DNA of 64,000 nt from Dictyobacter formicarum. GTDB taxonomy: Bacteria > Chloroflexota > Ktedonobacteria > Ktedonobacterales > Ktedonobacteraceae. Below, piece by piece: positions 27,773 through 35,493 of the stretch (the stretch's first letter is position 1; every line of letters starts with the position of its first letter). The DNA lies in the NCBI RefSeq assembly GCF_016587435.1, contig NZ_BNJJ01000012.1, forward strand, positions 1 through 64,000. The letters run 5' to 3'. A model generated the notes under the pieces. That model ran no database searches and was not told where the DNA came from. It worked only from the letters and a program-made list of their open reading frames with translations. Made by a program: the position numbers and the translations under genes.

Positions 27773-28219
27773 ATGAAGACCACCATGAATGTACAGGCAA
27801 CGCGAGGCGCGGGACTCACCTTTGCTATCGACACAGGTTCTGGCCATAGCATGCTATTAGATACAGCCGATCTTGCTCCAGAAGAGAGCGCGGGACCCTG
27901 CCCGACCGAATTGCTACTTGCGGCACTGGCAGGCTGCGCGGGCATGGCCATCACGCCAATCTTACAAAAAATGAAGCAATCTATCGAGACCTATACCATA
28001 CAGGTTAGCGGAGAAAAAACACCACAACCACCATATATCTTTCACACCATTACAGTCGAGCATCATTTTAGCGGACCCGCCATCAGCGAGGATGTGGTGC
28101 AGCGGGCGCTTGAGCTGGTAGAAAAACGATACTGCTCCATAGGTGCTATGCTCAACGCTGATGTGCATGTCACGCATATCGCCCATATTCACCACACAGA
28201 TGCTCACGGCAATGCCTGA
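27773..28219 (+). CDS. OsmC/Ohr-family peroxide-defence protein
   Basis: A 148-residue OsmC-family protein. The two reactive cysteines lie in LAALAGCAGMAI and EKRYCSIGAML; the conserved PTELLLAAL Glu precedes the first. Members reduce organic or hydrogen peroxides with thiol donors. The EKRYCS form resembles the YhfA-like branch. The ATG follows AAGGGG; a second in-frame Met at residue 5 is possible. Confidence 0.88.
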   Translation: MKTTMNVQATRGAGLTFAIDTGSGHSMLLDTADLAPEESAGPCPTELLLAALAGCAGMAITPILQKMKQSIETYTIQVSGEKTPQPPYIFHTITVEHHFSGPAISEDVVQRALELVEKRYCSIGAMLNADVHVTHIAHIHHTDAHGNA

Positions 28220-28265
28220 AAATCAGAGAGAAATGAAAAAAAACCGTAAGGACGTTGTAAATTGA

Positions 28266-28307
28266 TTAGAAACCGCTCCCCAATCGCTTTTGGGGAGCGG
28301 TTTCTAA
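28266..28307. repeat. Intergenic palindrome, copy E
   Basis: Perfect 17-bp arms (28266-28282 and 28291-28307) with loop ATCGCTTT lie between the convergent OsmC and zinc-ribbon genes. No flanking modules are clear, so membership of the family is tentative; a bidirectional terminator role is likely. Confidence 0.65.
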
Positions 28308-28350
28308 CGATAAGTATGCAGCGCCCGCAAAGGGTGCACCTACAATTTAT

Positions 28351-29301
28351 CTAATTTGTCACAGTAAAATGTACAACCTGGGCCAGTTTGCCATCACTAC
28401 AGTTGGAAGTGTGGCACCAATATATCTCGGCCGCACCTTGATCGGTAGGCAGATAATATTTCGCACCAAAATAGCCCACGGTTTCTTCTTTATCCAAAGC
28501 CAGGGGATCATCCTTCAAAATACTCTGACTCCCTCGATAGAAGCGCACATTCACCCAATCCTTCTCTTTCGTAATATCATATTTGGTAGGATCGAGGTTG
28601 AAGGTGACATAGATCGCCTCATTGATTTTAAAGGTTGTTTTGATCGTATCTGCCTTTGGCTCCAATGTTTTAGCATCAACAGCCCCGGCCGTCTGTGGAT
28701 GGATAATAATAGATGCAGCCAGTGGGTCAATCGGATTACCCGATGGCGAAGTATTGGCCTGGGTAGTAGGGGTCACAGCAGGTGTCGGCGTAACCGCTTT
28801 TGTCGCGACAGCTGTAGGCGTGGAGTCTGTTGATGTTAGCCCGCCAAGTTTGTTGGCAAAGACCACCGAACCAATACAAGCAACGACCAGCACCAGCGCC
28901 ACAATACCAATAATCAGGCCAACCCGTGATTTCTTGGGTGGAGGTGAATAAGGCGTCTGAGGACCGAGAGCGCCGGGATACCCACCCTGCTGGAAATTAT
29001 TCGCAGGCTGATTATAGGGTGTTGAAGGATATTGTTGACCCGGCTGATTATACGGTGTCGATGGGTAATTCTGATTATACGGCGATGAACCAGACTGACC
29101 CGATTGATAGGGACTATTGTTATAATTAGGGGGTGGTGGCACTGGCGCACTACCATAATTAGTCGCGGGTGCTGGTCCCGCATAAGCAGTCGGTGCCAGC
29201 GGCTCCTGTGGATTGACATCTGATGCTGGTACAGCAGAACCACACGAAGGACACGCATTAGCTCCAGAAGGAAGGGGCGCTCCACATACACGACACTGCA
29301 T
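28351..29301 (-). CDS. Zinc-ribbon, single-pass membrane protein with Pro/Tyr/Gln-rich linker
   Basis: Start chosen at the Met before CRVCGAPLPSGANACPSCG, which has GAGGAG upstream; an upstream extension of 50 residues is unlikely. Order of parts in the 317 residues: an N-terminal zinc ribbon (two CxxC), a Pro/Asn/Tyr/Gln-rich low-complexity stretch (about 35-120), one transmembrane helix (VGLIIGIVALVLVVACIGSVV), a TPTPAVTPTTQ linker, and an extracellular beta domain of about 115 residues. The pattern is common for envelope proteins of this phylum. Function unknown. Confidence 0.85.
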   Translation of the reverse strand: MQCRVCGAPLPSGANACPSCGSAVPASDVNPQEPLAPTAYAGPAPATNYGSAPVPPPPNYNNSPYQSGQSGSSPYNQNYPSTPYNQPGQQYPSTPYNQPANNFQQGGYPGALGPQTPYSPPPKKSRVGLIIGIVALVLVVACIGSVVFANKLGGLTSTDSTPTAVATKAVTPTPAVTPTTQANTSPSGNPIDPLAASIIIHPQTAGAVDAKTLEPKADTIKTTFKINEAIYVTFNLDPTKYDITKEKDWVNVRFYRGSQSILKDDPLALDKEETVGYFGAKYYLPTDQGAAEIYWCHTSNCSDGKLAQVVHFTVTN

Positions 29302-29723
29302 ATACTTTCTCCTCACCTTAGGCTTTTCAATATAACTAAAGATAAATTCAAGAACATAAGGGCGACGACAACATACTAGCCCACGCCGTATCGTTCTAAA
29401 GAAGCACGATTTTCGCCACAATATATAGATGCTTCTCAGTACATTTGTCACTCATTGGACTCAATCCAGTGAAAGATTTATATTCAGCCCACATCATACA
29501 AACGAGCAACTCATATAAAATTTAACGATGAATATATAGACGTCCAATAAAGTATTAACTCCAATTATAAAAACCATTGCGGCAAAGTGCAACCATCGGT
29601 AAGAATTTTGGTATTTACCAAATGAAAAGACAATATCCTGTTAGAAAGGACGCAACAAGGTCAGATGAGCTGGATACAGCTAAGCATGATGCCAATAATG
29701 CTGACTACGTTGGATAAAATGCC
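29302..29723. other. Divergent promoter region before the ECF sigma operon
   Basis: No gene is seen. A TTGGTA-TT-TACCAA palindrome lies near 29610. An ECF-like pair, AAC at 29524-29526 and CGTC at 29541-29544 (14-base spacer), could be an autoregulated promoter of the sigma operon; the spacer is at the short end and the evidence is thin. Confidence 0.3.
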
Positions 29724-30320
29724 ATGAACTTGCGGGAAGAAGATTTGCCGCGATTGCTTGCTGCCGATCTGCACCACTATTTTCAGCAACTGGTTTTGCA
29801 CTATCAGCATCGTCTCTATACCTTTGCCTATCGTTTGTCCGCGAGCCAGCAGAATGCAGAAGATATTGTGCAAGAAGCTTTTGTGAATGCGTATGTTTCG
29901 CTAGAAAACTATACGCCTGAACGTATACGTACACTAAAATTACAGGCCTGGCTCTATCGTGTGACCTTGAATGTCTATACACATTCATTGCGCCGCGCAC
30001 GCCTGCACGTTGTGCCGCTGGATATCACGGAAGATAGCGCTATGCTGGAAATCTTGGGTCGTCCGGAAGAGCACCCAGAGCTACTCTTCGAGCAAATGGA
30101 ACAGCGCCAGGAATTAGCAAGCCTGCTTGCTCAATTACCAGAAAAATACCGTATCTGTATTACCTGCTACTATTTCGAGCATTTCACATATCAAGAGATC
30201 GCAGATTTACTGGATCAGCCTCTTGGAACAATAAAGTCCTCTGTCTCACGCGGGATACGTCAGCTGCGTACGCTCTTCGAGACAACATCACAACAGGAGG
30301 GAAGAAAGGAGAAACAATGA
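29724..30320 (+). CDS. ECF sigma factor (sigma-70 family)
   Basis: A 198-residue alternative sigma factor. Region 2 is visible as YTFAYRLSASQQNAEDIVQEAFVNAYVSL and region 4 as KYRICITCYYFEHFTYQEIADLLDQPLGTIKSSVSRGIRQLR. It directs RNA polymerase to a small set of promoters. Its stop overlaps the start of the next gene (ATGA at 30317-30320). That partner is not a classical zinc-finger anti-sigma factor but a HEAT/membrane protein. Two permease genes and an ATPase gene follow, so the operon probably links envelope stress to an exporter. Confidence 0.9.
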   Translation: MNLREEDLPRLLAADLHHYFQQLVLHYQHRLYTFAYRLSASQQNAEDIVQEAFVNAYVSLENYTPERIRTLKLQAWLYRVTLNVYTHSLRRARLHVVPLDITEDSAMLEILGRPEEHPELLFEQMEQRQELASLLAQLPEKYRICITCYYFEHFTYQEIADLLDQPLGTIKSSVSRGIRQLRTLFETTSQQEGRKEKQ

Positions 30321-31582
30321 ATCCACAAGATCCCAATCCACAAAACATAAAGGCCGACTGGTCCGTCCCAAAGCAAGCTCCTGATACCCTTCTTGCCAAT
30401 GTGCTGGCCCGGCTAGAACAACGACAGCCTTACCTGCAGTCAGATCTAGCGCTTACAGAACAGCGGGCCGGACTTAACCATCCCGCCTGGGAAATACGCG
30501 CCGCCGCAGTACGCACACTGGATGGAAAAAATGATGCGCTCACCCTGGAGTTACTGCAACCAGCATTACAGGATGAACATCGCCTGGTGCGGGTCGCAGC
30601 CTTGCGAGTATTGAGCCATATGAAAAAAAATGCCCCGCTGGAGTATCTGCTACAAGCACTGTCGGATAGCGATTGGGAAGTACGTGAAATGGCAGTGCTG
30701 GCCCTGGGAGAGCTTCATGCACAGACACCGGATCTGATCCCTTCCCTGCTGCGTATAGCTCAACACGATCCCGATGGAGTAGTCCGCGACGCGGCCCAAT
30801 ATGCTCTCACCTGTCATCAGAGCGAACAGACATCCGAGGCAGTCACTATCTCGTCCAATCCTTCCGCTATCAAGGAGTTGAAAACAGCCAGGATAAGCCC
30901 ACGATCCTTATACATAAAAGACATTGGCAAGAATATAGGGAATGCGTGCTGGCATCATGTCTTGCTGCTGCAAAGGCAGCGCGCATTGCTGCATAAGAGC
31001 ATCTGGCTCTGGTCGTTCTTGATCATTCTGTTCGGTACCGTGTTGAGCATTATATCGCTACAGAAATTGGGCATGCACAACAATGCCACCCTCTACCTGA
31101 CCCTGTTCGCCTGTATTTCCGCCAGTTCGGGAACCGCCTTCCTGTATGGTGGAGAGAATGACGCGGGTTTAGAGCTAACCATGGCGACCCCCACGTCGAT
31201 ACGTGCCGTGATGTTGTTTCGATTTCTGCTGCTCGTAAGCTATAACTTACTCTTCTCCCTGCTGGCATCCGGCATCCTGGCCCTGCTGCACGGCGGGGAC
31301 ATCTGGGGAATCATTCATCTCTGGCTTGCCCCCATGGTACTGTTTGCGATGACGGCTTTCGCTATTTCGTTATTGATTGGTTCCTGGGTCTCAGCGCTGA
31401 TTACACTGCTCATCAATGCCTCACGGGCACTGGTCCTGCACGTTGATCAAAGCACGACCAGTATCTATCTGGCCTCGCCCGCTAACTGGCAGATCAATCC
31501 AATGTTCTTTGTTGCTGCCGCAGGCTTATTGCTGGTAGCGATCATCTATGCGCCCCGGCAACCACGCCTGGCGGAGATCTGA
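30317..31582 (+). CDS. HEAT-repeat membrane protein, possible sigma partner
   Basis: A 421-residue protein. Residues about 40-170 are HEAT/PBS-type helical repeats (HPAWEIRAAAVRTLDG, EHRLVRVAALRVLSHM, SDWEVREMAVLALGEL, PDGVVRDAAQYAL). Residues about 235-415 hold six transmembrane helices. It starts within the sigma stop codon, so translation is coupled, and no anti-sigma gene is present. I infer that the cytoplasmic HEAT domain may bind the sigma factor and that the membrane part senses or joins the ABC permeases next door. This is inference; an ABC-2-like permease with a HEAT head is the alternative. Confidence 0.8.
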   Translation: MNPQDPNPQNIKADWSVPKQAPDTLLANVLARLEQRQPYLQSDLALTEQRAGLNHPAWEIRAAAVRTLDGKNDALTLELLQPALQDEHRLVRVAALRVLSHMKKNAPLEYLLQALSDSDWEVREMAVLALGELHAQTPDLIPSLLRIAQHDPDGVVRDAAQYALTCHQSEQTSEAVTISSNPSAIKELKTARISPRSLYIKDIGKNIGNACWHHVLLLQRQRALLHKSIWLWSFLIILFGTVLSIISLQKLGMHNNATLYLTLFACISASSGTAFLYGGENDAGLELTMATPTSIRAVMLFRFLLLVSYNLLFSLLASGILALLHGGDIWGIIHLWLAPMVLFAMTAFAISLLIGSWVSALITLLINASRALVLHVDQSTTSIYLASPANWQINPMFFVAAAGLLLVAIIYAPRQPRLAEI

Positions 31583-31600
31583 TATCTGATTGGAGGAGCT

Positions 31601-32341
31601 ATGTTCTTTGATCGGCTCTATTACGAAGTTAAACTCTTAGGGAAGCGAGCCATTCTCACTCCCGTTCTCTTAATAATCGGTTTTGTGCTGCTGGCATTTG
31701 TGCTCAATGCCAGGCACGTTGATCCCGCACGCACCCTGCTGGGCGGCGTGGAAATGATGTTACCAATCGCCATCGGTTCCATGGTTGGAACCGTCATTGC
31801 CCAGGATCCCACCCTGGAACTGCAGTTGACGGTGCCGCGCAAATACCATCGCACCGCCATCCTGCGCTTTCTCTGCCTGCTCGCTCTGGGGGTCGTACTG
31901 GCGCTCATCTACATCAATACGCTGGCGGCCATACACATGCTCTACCTGCCTCTCTTTACCCGGCAGTGGTCGCCGCTCAGCCTCTTTCTGGTCACACAAT
32001 TGATCTGGCTGGCCCCGCTACTCTGGTGTATGGCAGTTGGAGGCAGCTTCTCCTTACTGTTACAGAGCCGTACGGCCGGGGTCGCGCTCTTATGCGCCAT
32101 CTGGATCGCGGAGATCGTCTTTAAGGACTTCATCGCTTTGAGCGACTGGCTACGCCCCTTTCTGCTTTTTCCCTCTACACTGCTTGATTTTCCACCCACC
32201 AACGCAACACCAGAACAATACAACGTGTACTTTTTGCAACCGCATTATGAGCTACTCGCTATCACTATTCCCATCCTGATCATAGGCTGGCTACTTTTGC
32301 GTAACGCCGAAAGAATGTTGAAAGGAAGTACAGAAGAATGA
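31601..32341 (+). CDS. Membrane permease subunit (ABC-2-like), first of two
   Basis: A 246-residue protein with six predicted transmembrane helices and few soluble parts. GGAGGAGCT precedes the ATG. It shares a four-base overlap with the next permease gene (ATGA at 32338-32341). With the following permease and ATPase it fits a three-gene ABC exporter. Similarity to named ABC-2 families is not strong by eye. Confidence 0.75.
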   Translation: MFFDRLYYEVKLLGKRAILTPVLLIIGFVLLAFVLNARHVDPARTLLGGVEMMLPIAIGSMVGTVIAQDPTLELQLTVPRKYHRTAILRFLCLLALGVVLALIYINTLAAIHMLYLPLFTRQWSPLSLFLVTQLIWLAPLLWCMAVGGSFSLLLQSRTAGVALLCAIWIAEIVFKDFIALSDWLRPFLLFPSTLLDFPPTNATPEQYNVYFLQPHYELLAITIPILIIGWLLLRNAERMLKGSTEE

Positions 32342-33129
32342 GTAATGGTATGACCGCATGCGGCGGTGCCTTTCGCTATGAATTCTTAATGCAGGTACGG
32401 CGACGCTCTTTATGGATCAGTTTACTGCTCGTAGAGTTGCTCCAGTTCTTGATCTACGTGCGCTTACCACACCTGTATGACTTCCTCCATATCTACTTTC
32501 AAATGCCGATCAATCAGACCATGGCCCAACTGGCCCTGATGGTTAATACACTCCTGCCAGCCGCCTTTGGTTGTCTGATCGCGGATCGTCTGCCGCGAGA
32601 TCGGCGCACCCGGGTAGAAGAACTGTTTATGGCCACGCTACAGCCTTCAGGTTCACGGCTGATCGGGAAATACTTTGGCAGCGTCTGCGCCACCCTGATA
32701 CCGATCATCCTTTTCCTTTTGCTCGGCACAGGCTTTGTTCTCTATCGTACAGGAGATATAGCGTGTATACCTCTCGCGCTAACGGCCTTTGTCATCATCA
32801 TCCTGCCCGGTATCCTCTTCATCAGCGCCTTCTCGCTGGCTTGCCCCACCATCATGTGGGTGCCACTCTACCAGTTTTGTTTTGTTGGCTACTGGTTCTG
32901 GGGAAACTTCCTGGGGCCAGCCCATGGTATTCCAACCCTCACTGACACCATCCTGACACCATCAGGCAAATTCATGGCGACAGGTATTTTCGGTCTGGAT
33001 TCTAAGCATACTGGGATAGTTGCCTCCCCTACCCAGGGATGGGAGAGCCTTTCGCTATTAGTGGGACTGGCGGTGCTGGTTCTGTGCGTACTATGGCTGG
33101 TGCAGCGCTGGCAGCAGGCCCGACAATAA
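32338..33129 (+). CDS. ABC-2-type permease subunit, second of two
   Basis: A 263-residue protein with six predicted transmembrane helices. The loop after the second helix (PRDRRTRVEELFMATLQPSGSRLIGKYFG) is the cytoplasmic coupling region typical of ABC-2 permeases related to NatB/YhaP-like exporters. It lies between the first permease gene and the ATPase gene (37-base gap). Confidence 0.82.
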   Translation: MSNGMTACGGAFRYEFLMQVRRRSLWISLLLVELLQFLIYVRLPHLYDFLHIYFQMPINQTMAQLALMVNTLLPAAFGCLIADRLPRDRRTRVEELFMATLQPSGSRLIGKYFGSVCATLIPIILFLLLGTGFVLYRTGDIACIPLALTAFVIIILPGILFISAFSLACPTIMWVPLYQFCFVGYWFWGNFLGPAHGIPTLTDTILTPSGKFMATGIFGLDSKHTGIVASPTQGWESLSLLVGLAVLVLCVLWLVQRWQQARQ

Positions 33130-33166
33130 TGTTATACGTTTACCCTGGTAAAAGGAGCTTTTCACC

Positions 33167-34075
33167 ATGCAAATAGTCATCGAAGATCTGACAAAACACT
33201 ATCGCGGCAATGTACAGGCCTTAAAAGGGGTCGATTTGACGATTGAGAGCGGCATGTTTGGCCTGCTCGGACCGAACGGGGCGGGCAAGACAACCCTCAT
33301 GCGTCTGCTGGCCGGCATCCTCTATCCCTCTTCGGGCAGCATCCAGGTAGGCACACACGACGGCACGAGCGACAAGGGACGTACCGAGATCAAACGCATA
33401 CTGGGATATCTGCCCCAGGATCTCGGCATGTATCCCGATCTCAGTGCGCGCGAGTTTCTGGACTACGTGGCGATCTTGAAAGGATTGGATCAGCGCCAAC
33501 AGCGCAGGGCGCGGGTCGAAGAGATGCTCGAAATGGTTGCCTTGAGCGATGTCGCCCAGAGGAAGCTGAAAACCTTCTCAGGCGGAATGAAGCGCCGCGT
33601 CGGCATTGCGCAGGCCCTGCTCAACAATCCACAGCTCTTAATCGTCGATGAGCCCACGGCCGGCCTCGATCCAGAGGAACGCATCCGCTTTCGCAATCTG
33701 CTCAGCGATTTAGGGGGCAATCGCACGGTGCTACTCTCGACCCATATCGTGGAAGATATCGCGCAAACCTGCCACAAGCTAGCCGTTATGCGTGCGGGAG
33801 AAATTATCTTCCACGGCACCACGGCCGCTTTGATACAGCAGACGGCCGGTAAGGTCTGGCTGCTCACCACGCAAGGTCAGAAGCCCCAAGGGGACTTCAT
33901 TGTGGTCTCAACCTTGCATATGGCGCAAGGCATTCAATACCGGGTGGTTGGCGAGGAAATAGCCATTCGCCAACTGGCAGGAGCAAGCATCACCCAGACC
34001 GAACCAGAGCTAGAGGATGGCTATGTCTGGCTGATGCGTGGGCAGCGCACACCGGACAAACAACCTGCCTATTAA
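33167..34075 (+). CDS. ABC transporter ATPase (CcmA/BcrA-like)
   Basis: A 302-residue ATPase with Walker A GPNGAGKTTLM (about residue 35), the Q-loop LPQDLGM, signature FSGGMKRRVGIAQALL, Walker B LLIVDEPTAGLDP and the H-loop STHIVEDI. The C-terminal 80 residues form the extra domain seen in exporters of the bacitracin/antibiotic or NatA type. It is the last gene of the sigma operon and should power the two preceding permeases. AAAAGGAG lies ten bases before the ATG. Confidence 0.93.
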   Translation: MQIVIEDLTKHYRGNVQALKGVDLTIESGMFGLLGPNGAGKTTLMRLLAGILYPSSGSIQVGTHDGTSDKGRTEIKRILGYLPQDLGMYPDLSAREFLDYVAILKGLDQRQQRRARVEEMLEMVALSDVAQRKLKTFSGGMKRRVGIAQALLNNPQLLIVDEPTAGLDPEERIRFRNLLSDLGGNRTVLLSTHIVEDIAQTCHKLAVMRAGEIIFHGTTAALIQQTAGKVWLLTTQGQKPQGDFIVVSTLHMAQGIQYRVVGEEIAIRQLAGASITQTEPELEDGYVWLMRGQRTPDKQPAY

Positions 34076-34139
34076 TAATCTGCGACTGGCGTATGATGGC
34101 TACGACATGCGCCAGCCACGGCAACCATGCTAATATGAG

Positions 34140-35003
34140 CTATGCCTGACGCTCACCATCTTGCTGTTGGATATGCTCTAATACCACCTGCTGTGCCTGT
34201 GAGACAGCCTGCCAGCCAGGAATGAGACTTTTATGGCTCGACAGAGGACCCATCAATTCCTCAAAGCGATTGCGTGTAAAGAAGCGTTCAAAGCCCAGCA
34301 CGTCATAGCAGAGCATCAAAATAAGTTCATCCAGAGATTTGGAGGGAAATTTTTCGCTACTGAACTGGATTAAGCCGCGCGGTTGTTCAATCTGGCAGGT
34401 GTAACAGTATGTCGGCTGATCGTCCAGTTGCTTCTGGCGAATTTTAACCACCATCCCTTGAGCGTCCTGCGCTTCAATTTCACGTTCCTGCTGGTGGTCT
34501 TTAGTATAGTATGCGTTGAGTTGACGCTGCAACAGATCGATGCGCGCCTCTATAAAGCCAGGCATCGTCAGTAGTGTGCGCTCACCTTCATGCTTGATCA
34601 ACTTGATCGTACCCGGACCATACCAGATTTCAATCCAATGATTTTTTGGGTATTTTTTGTAGAATGCCGCCACGCTCATATGGGCATTAAGCAAGGCGCG
34701 CACAATCGGCCCATCTTCACGGCGCGCATATTCCTCTTCACCCCGTATCCAGCTCCAGCCAGAGACAGCATCATCGTAGCCAAAAGCCCAGCACATCGTA
34801 CCATCCGTCTCAGTCAGCTCCTCAACCTCATAGGTATCATAGGTACGTAACAGAAAGTGCCGGATCTCTTCAAACAGCAGGTTCCAGAACGCATCATTGC
34901 GATGTCCTGTATACAGATGCCGCTGCTGCATATGCAGCATAATACAATCTACAGATGCTTCGATATAAGGTTCAATATAATCGACAAACTCAACACTATC
35001 CAC
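34140..35003 (-). CDS. Hypothetical cytoplasmic protein, 287 residues
   Basis: No family is recognised. The GTG start is supported by GGAG nine bases upstream. The protein is rich in charged and aromatic residues, with HNDAFWNLLFEEIRHFLLRTY-like helices near the N-terminus and WIEIWYGPGTIKLIKHEGERTLL near the middle. No signal peptide or membrane segment appears. A YCYTCQIEQPRG segment holds a lone CxxC. The gene converges with the ABC ATPase gene. Confidence 0.7.
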   Translation of the reverse strand: MDSVEFVDYIEPYIEASVDCIMLHMQQRHLYTGHRNDAFWNLLFEEIRHFLLRTYDTYEVEELTETDGTMCWAFGYDDAVSGWSWIRGEEEYARREDGPIVRALLNAHMSVAAFYKKYPKNHWIEIWYGPGTIKLIKHEGERTLLTMPGFIEARIDLLQRQLNAYYTKDHQQEREIEAQDAQGMVVKIRQKQLDDQPTYCYTCQIEQPRGLIQFSSEKFPSKSLDELILMLCYDVLGFERFFTRNRFEELMGPLSSHKSLIPGWQAVSQAQQVVLEHIQQQDGERQA

Positions 35004-35040
35004 TTACGCGGGCTCCTTCGTTCAGTGTGCACTAACTATA

Positions 35041-35206
35041 AGAATGTGTCTGATGCCCAGTGCACCAGGAATCAGATAGCCCCTGTGCGGATGGGCGCAT
35101 CCGCGCCCGAGCCCTTTTATTTGTTGGTGCAGCATGCGCAAAGAGCGCATGCTGCACCAACAAATAAAAGATCTTTTGAGCGCCGAAGGCGCGTAGCGTC
35201 AGGCAA
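35041..35206 (+). repeat. Composite palindromic element, copy F (most complete)
   Basis: In order: a leading hairpin with loop around GTGCACC (TCTGATGCC paired with GGAATCAGA, about 35049-35076); hairpin 1 GGGCGC (35093-35098), loop ATCC, GCGCCC (35103-35108) followed by GAGCCC and four T; hairpin 2 with 26-bp perfect arms at 35114-35139 and 35145-35170, loop AAAGA; hairpin 3 GCGCC-GAA-GGCGC (35180-35192) and GTAGCGTCAGG. It lies in a divergent gap, upstream of the second GH36-type gene. Confidence 0.88.
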
Positions 35207-35493
35207 AGAACACTTAGAAGCCATGAAAGTCCAACACATTCTTAGATGTAGCAATGTAGCAGAGACAGATTATCCATATTGCCAATTTGCGGCAATTCCT
35301 CTATACAGTATACTCACAGCACCAAATCCCTGAATGAAATATTTGGAGCGCATAAAATGCTGCTCATGATCGCTGGCCTGGATGGATAAAATGCTATATA
35401 TATGGTAGACTCCATTATAAATTGTACAACAGGTTGTAAAAACTTGTTTAATACATCATTTTGCTGCCGCTTACAATAATGGAGTTACACGTT

